A stretch of 64,000 nucleotides of DNA, taken from Notoacmeibacter sp. (GTDB lineage: Bacteria; Pseudomonadota; Alphaproteobacteria; Rhizobiales; Rhizobiaceae). The notes beneath the pieces were generated by a model, which worked only from the letters and a program-made list of their open reading frames with translations, searched no databases and was not told where the DNA came from. How positions within the stretch are numbered: the first letter of the stretch is position 1; each line of letters opens with the position of its first letter. The position numbers were made by a program, and so were the translations under genes. The stretch is from positions 51,083-115,082 of the forward strand of contig JAIOIW010000030.1 of assembly GCA_019912385.1 (NCBI GenBank), in the 5' to 3' direction. Positions 61,653 through 64,000 of this stretch are shown here, piece after piece.

Positions 61653-64000
61653 ATGAAATTCACCCTCTCCTGGCTGAAGGACCACCTCGACACCGAGGCG
61701 ACGCTCGACGAGATCGTCGACAAGCTCACCATGATCGGGCTGGAGGTCGAATCCGTCGATGACAAGGCCGCGCTCAGGCCCTTCGTCATCGCCAGGGTGC
61801 TGACCGCCAATCCGCACCCCGACGCCGACAAGCTGCAGGTGCTCTCCGTCGACACCGGTGACGGCAAGCCCGTCCAGGTCGTCTGCGGTGCGCCCAATGC
61901 GCGCGCGGGCCTCGTCGGCGCCTTCGCCGCGCCCGGCACTTATGTGCCCGGCATCGACCTGACGCTGTCCGTCGGCAAGATCCGCGGTGTCGAGAGCCAC
62001 GGTATGATGTGCTCGGAGCGCGAGTTGCAGATGTCGGACGAGCACACCGGCATCATCGACCTGCCCGCCGACGCGCCGCTCGGAAAATCCTTCGCCTCCT
62101 GGGCGAAGCTCGACGATCCGGTGATCGAGATCGGCCTGACGCCGAACCGTCCGGACTGCACCGGCGTGCACGGCATCGCCCGCGATCTGGCCGCCGCCGG
62201 CATGGGCGCGCTCAAGCAACATGCCATCGCCCCGGCCGCCGGCAAGGGCGAATGCCCGGTCAAGGTCATCATCGAGGCGCCGGACCTCTGCCGTACCTTC
62301 GCGCTGCGCCTCGTGCGCGGCGTGAACAACGGCCCGTCGCCGGCCTGGATGCAGCAGCGCCTGATCGCCATCGGCCTCAGGCCCATCAACGCGCTGGTCG
62401 ACATCACCAACTACATGACCTTCGGCCATGGCCGCCCACTGCACGTGTTCGACGCAGCCAAGGTCAAGGGCAATCTCATGGTGCGCCGCGCCAACGAGGG
62501 CGAAACCCTGCTTGCGCTCGACGGGCGCGAATACACGCTCGGGCCCGACATGTGTGTCATTGCCGACGACAACGGCGTTGAATCGATCGCCGGCGTCATG
62601 GGCGGCGAGCATTCGGGCTGCGAGATCGACACCACCGACGTGCTGATCGAGGCCGCCGTCTGGGAGCCGATGAGCGTCGCGCGCACCGGCCGCGATCTCG
62701 GCATCATCACCGATGCGCGCTACCGCAACGAGCGCGGTATCGACCCGGCCTTCAACGAACCGGGCATCGAACTCGCCACCCATCTGGTGATGGAACTTTG
62801 CGGCGGAGAGCCGAGCGAAATCGCCATTGCCGGGCGCCGTTACGACCCGGCGGAGCGCAAGATCGTTTCCTTCCCCGTCTCCGAGGTGAAGCGTCTGACC
62901 GGTCTCGACGTGTCGAAGGACGAAAGCCTCGCGATCCTCGCCCGCCTCGGCTTCGAGCCGCAGGCAAGCGGAGACGTGGTCGACGTGATCGTGCCGTCCT
63001 GGCGCCCCGACGTCGACGGCAAGGCCGACCTGGTGGAAGAGGTCATGCGCATCCATGGCGTGAACGAGATTGCGCCCGTGCCGCTGGAGGGCGAGGAGGC
63101 GGTGGCGACGCGCATGCTGACCACGCTGCAGAACCGCACCCGCGCCGCGCGCCGCGCGCTCGCCGTGCGCGGCATGATGGAGGCAGTCAACTGGTCGTTC
63201 ATCCCGGCCGCCCACGCCGAACTGTTCGGCGGCGGCAAGCCGGCGCTGAAGCTTGCCAATCCGATCGCAGCCGACATGTCCGACATGCGCCCCTCACTGC
63301 TGCCGGGCCTGCTGGCGGCGGCCCAGCGCAACGCCCAGCGCGGCTTTGCCGACGTGGCGCTGTTCGAGGTCTCCGGCACCTATGAGGGCGACACGCCCGA
63401 CGCCCAGCGCCGGGTTGCCGGCGGCGTGCGCCGCGGCACCGCGCATCTGGGCGCCGAGGGCCGCCACTGGTCCGGCAATGCCGCGCCCGTCGGTGTGTTC
63501 GACGCAAAGGCCGACGCGCTGGAAGCACTGGAAGCCGCCGGCGCCCCGATCGACAAGCTGCAGATCGTGGCCGGTGCGCCGGACTGGTACCACCCCGGCC
63601 GCTCCGGCACGGTTCGCCTCGGCCCGAAGATGGTGCTCGGCACATTCGGCGAGTTCCACCCGAAGGTGCTGGAGGCGCTCGACGTCACCGGTCCGCTCTG
63701 TGGCTTCGAGGTCTATCTCGACGCCATTCCCGAGCCCAAGGCCAAGGCGACGCGCACCAAGCCGCGCCTCGATCTCTCGAACTTCCAGGCGGTCACCCGC
63801 GACTTCGCCTTTGTCGTCGACAAGTCGGTTCCCGCCGGTGAGATCACCCGGGCGGCGGCCAGCGCCGACAAGAAGCTGGTGACGGGCGTCAACGTGTTCG
63901 ACCTGTTCGAGGGCGCGTCGATCGGCGAGGGCCGGAAATCCGTCGCCATCGAGGTGACGATCCAGCCCACCGACCGCACGCTGACCGACGAGGATTTCGA
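61653..64000 (+). CDS. pheT: Phenylalanyl-tRNA synthetase beta subunit (C-terminal end cut by window)
   Basis: The first 782 codons of pheT, running off the right edge; the protein is normally about 800 residues, so only the end of the anticodon-binding domain is missing. It opens [20 protein letters not shown], and has the tRNA-binding EMAP-like domain ([20 protein letters not shown] near 51-70), B3/B4 editing domain ([20 protein letters not shown]) and B5 domain. The final part has [16 protein letters not shown] of the ferredoxin-like anticodon-binding domain. GTAAGGAGAACGG precedes the ATG. Confidence 0.96.
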   Translation, partial: MKFTLSWLKDHLDTEATLDEIVDKLTMIGLEVESVDDKAALRPFVIARVLTANPHPDADKLQVLSVDTGDGKPVQVVCGAPNARAGLVGAFAAPGTYVPGIDLTLSVGKIRGVESHGMMCSERELQMSDEHTGIIDLPADAPLGKSFASWAKLDDPVIEIGLTPNRPDCTGVHGIARDLAAAGMGALKQHAIAPAAGKGECPVKVIIEAPDLCRTFALRLVRGVNNGPSPAWMQQRLIAIGLRPINALVDITNYMTFGHGRPLHVFDAAKVKGNLMVRRANEGETLLALDGREYTLGPDMCVIADDNGVESIAGVMGGEHSGCEIDTTDVLIEAAVWEPMSVARTGRDLGIITDARYRNERGIDPAFNEPGIELATHLVMELCGGEPSEIAIAGRRYDPAERKIVSFPVSEVKRLTGLDVSKDESLAILARLGFEPQASGDVVDVIVPSWRPDVDGKADLVEEVMRIHGVNEIAPVPLEGEEAVATRMLTTLQNRTRAARRALAVRGMMEAVNWSFIPAAHAELFGGGKPALKLANPIAADMSDMRPSLLPGLLAAAQRNAQRGFADVALFEVSGTYEGDTPDAQRRVAGGVRRGTAHLGAEGRHWSGNAAPVGVFDAKADALEALEAAGAPIDKLQIVAGAPDWYHPGRSGTVRLGPKMVLGTFGEFHPKVLEALDVTGPLCGFEVYLDAIPEPKAKATRTKPRLDLSNFQAVTRDFAFVVDKSVPAGEITRAAASADKKLVTGVNVFDLFEGASIGEGRKSVAIEVTIQPTDRTLTDEDF

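Overview
The window is about 64 kb of GC-rich chromosomal DNA. Gene content and order point to an alphaproteobacterium of the Rhizobiales/Hyphomicrobiales. The signs are the order trpF-trpB-small gene-trpA-accD-folC, the block infC...rpmI-rplT-pheS-pheT, a cys cluster with DUF2849 and DUF934 genes, pyrF-DUF1330, a CtrA-type box, an infC that starts with ATT, and the acdR/acdS pair. The genus cannot be fixed from this stretch. I see no tRNA, rRNA, CRISPR array, insertion sequence or phage gene.

Layout. 1-7.4 kb: a molybdenum-hydroxylase (CoxL-S-M type) and a CUT1-type sugar-like ABC transporter form one minus-strand array, followed by a TetR regulator and a NIPSNAP gene. An identical 14-bp palindrome lies upstream of both the binding-protein gene and tetR. 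7.4-9.4 kb: a decayed stretch carrying the last 32 codons of a gyrB copy, then an orphan NosD-like beta-helix protein. 9.7-15.1 kb: a TRAP transporter and a tetrahydrofolate-dependent aryl O-demethylase (LigM/DesA type), divergent from a thioesterase. 15.1-19.1 kb: a tightly overlapped operon of flavin monooxygenase, BASS-type transporter, NAD-dependent epimerase and an SDR broken by an in-frame stop. 19.3-23.8 kb: an FKBP isomerase, assimilatory sulfate reduction genes and a host-attachment-family protein. 23.8-32.7 kb: a branched-chain-type ABC transporter with an acyl-CoA ligase, a hydroxybutyrate-dehydrogenase-like SDR and a hydrolase, divergent from a PAS-LuxR regulator. 32.8-38.3 kb: housekeeping genes (oxidoreductase, pyrF, DUF1330, PHB depolymerase, transglutaminase-like peptidase, comM). 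38.6-43.8 kb: a MetE-like methyltransferase divergent from a Rieske O-demethylase, a GntR/FCD regulator, a VanB-like reductase and a TRAP binding protein. 43.8-48 kb: two glutathione transferases, an AhpD-like protein, a DsrC/TusE-family protein, and an NsrR-type regulator divergent from a group III truncated haemoglobin and 5-formyl-THF cyclo-ligase. 48-56.7 kb: folC, accD, trpABF, a SprT-like peptidase, DUF2852, and ACC deaminase with its Lrp-type regulator. 56.7-64 kb: a hydrolase, infC, a Crp/Fnr regulator, rpmI, rplT, pheS and most of pheT.

The most interesting theme is methoxy-aromatic (O-methyl) metabolism. Two unrelated demethylation chemistries, Rieske/reductase at about 40-42.7 kb and THF-dependent LigM type at about 12.6-14 kb, sit 26 kb apart. 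Both are preceded by the same near-perfect palindrome, TTGTATACAA. A GntR/FCD regulator is encoded inside the Rieske operon. Each locus has a TRAP binding protein, but only one set of TRAP membrane subunits is present in the window. A MetE-like enzyme and 5-formyl-THF cyclo-ligase nearby could handle folate-bound one-carbon units. This regulon model is inferred from sequence only.
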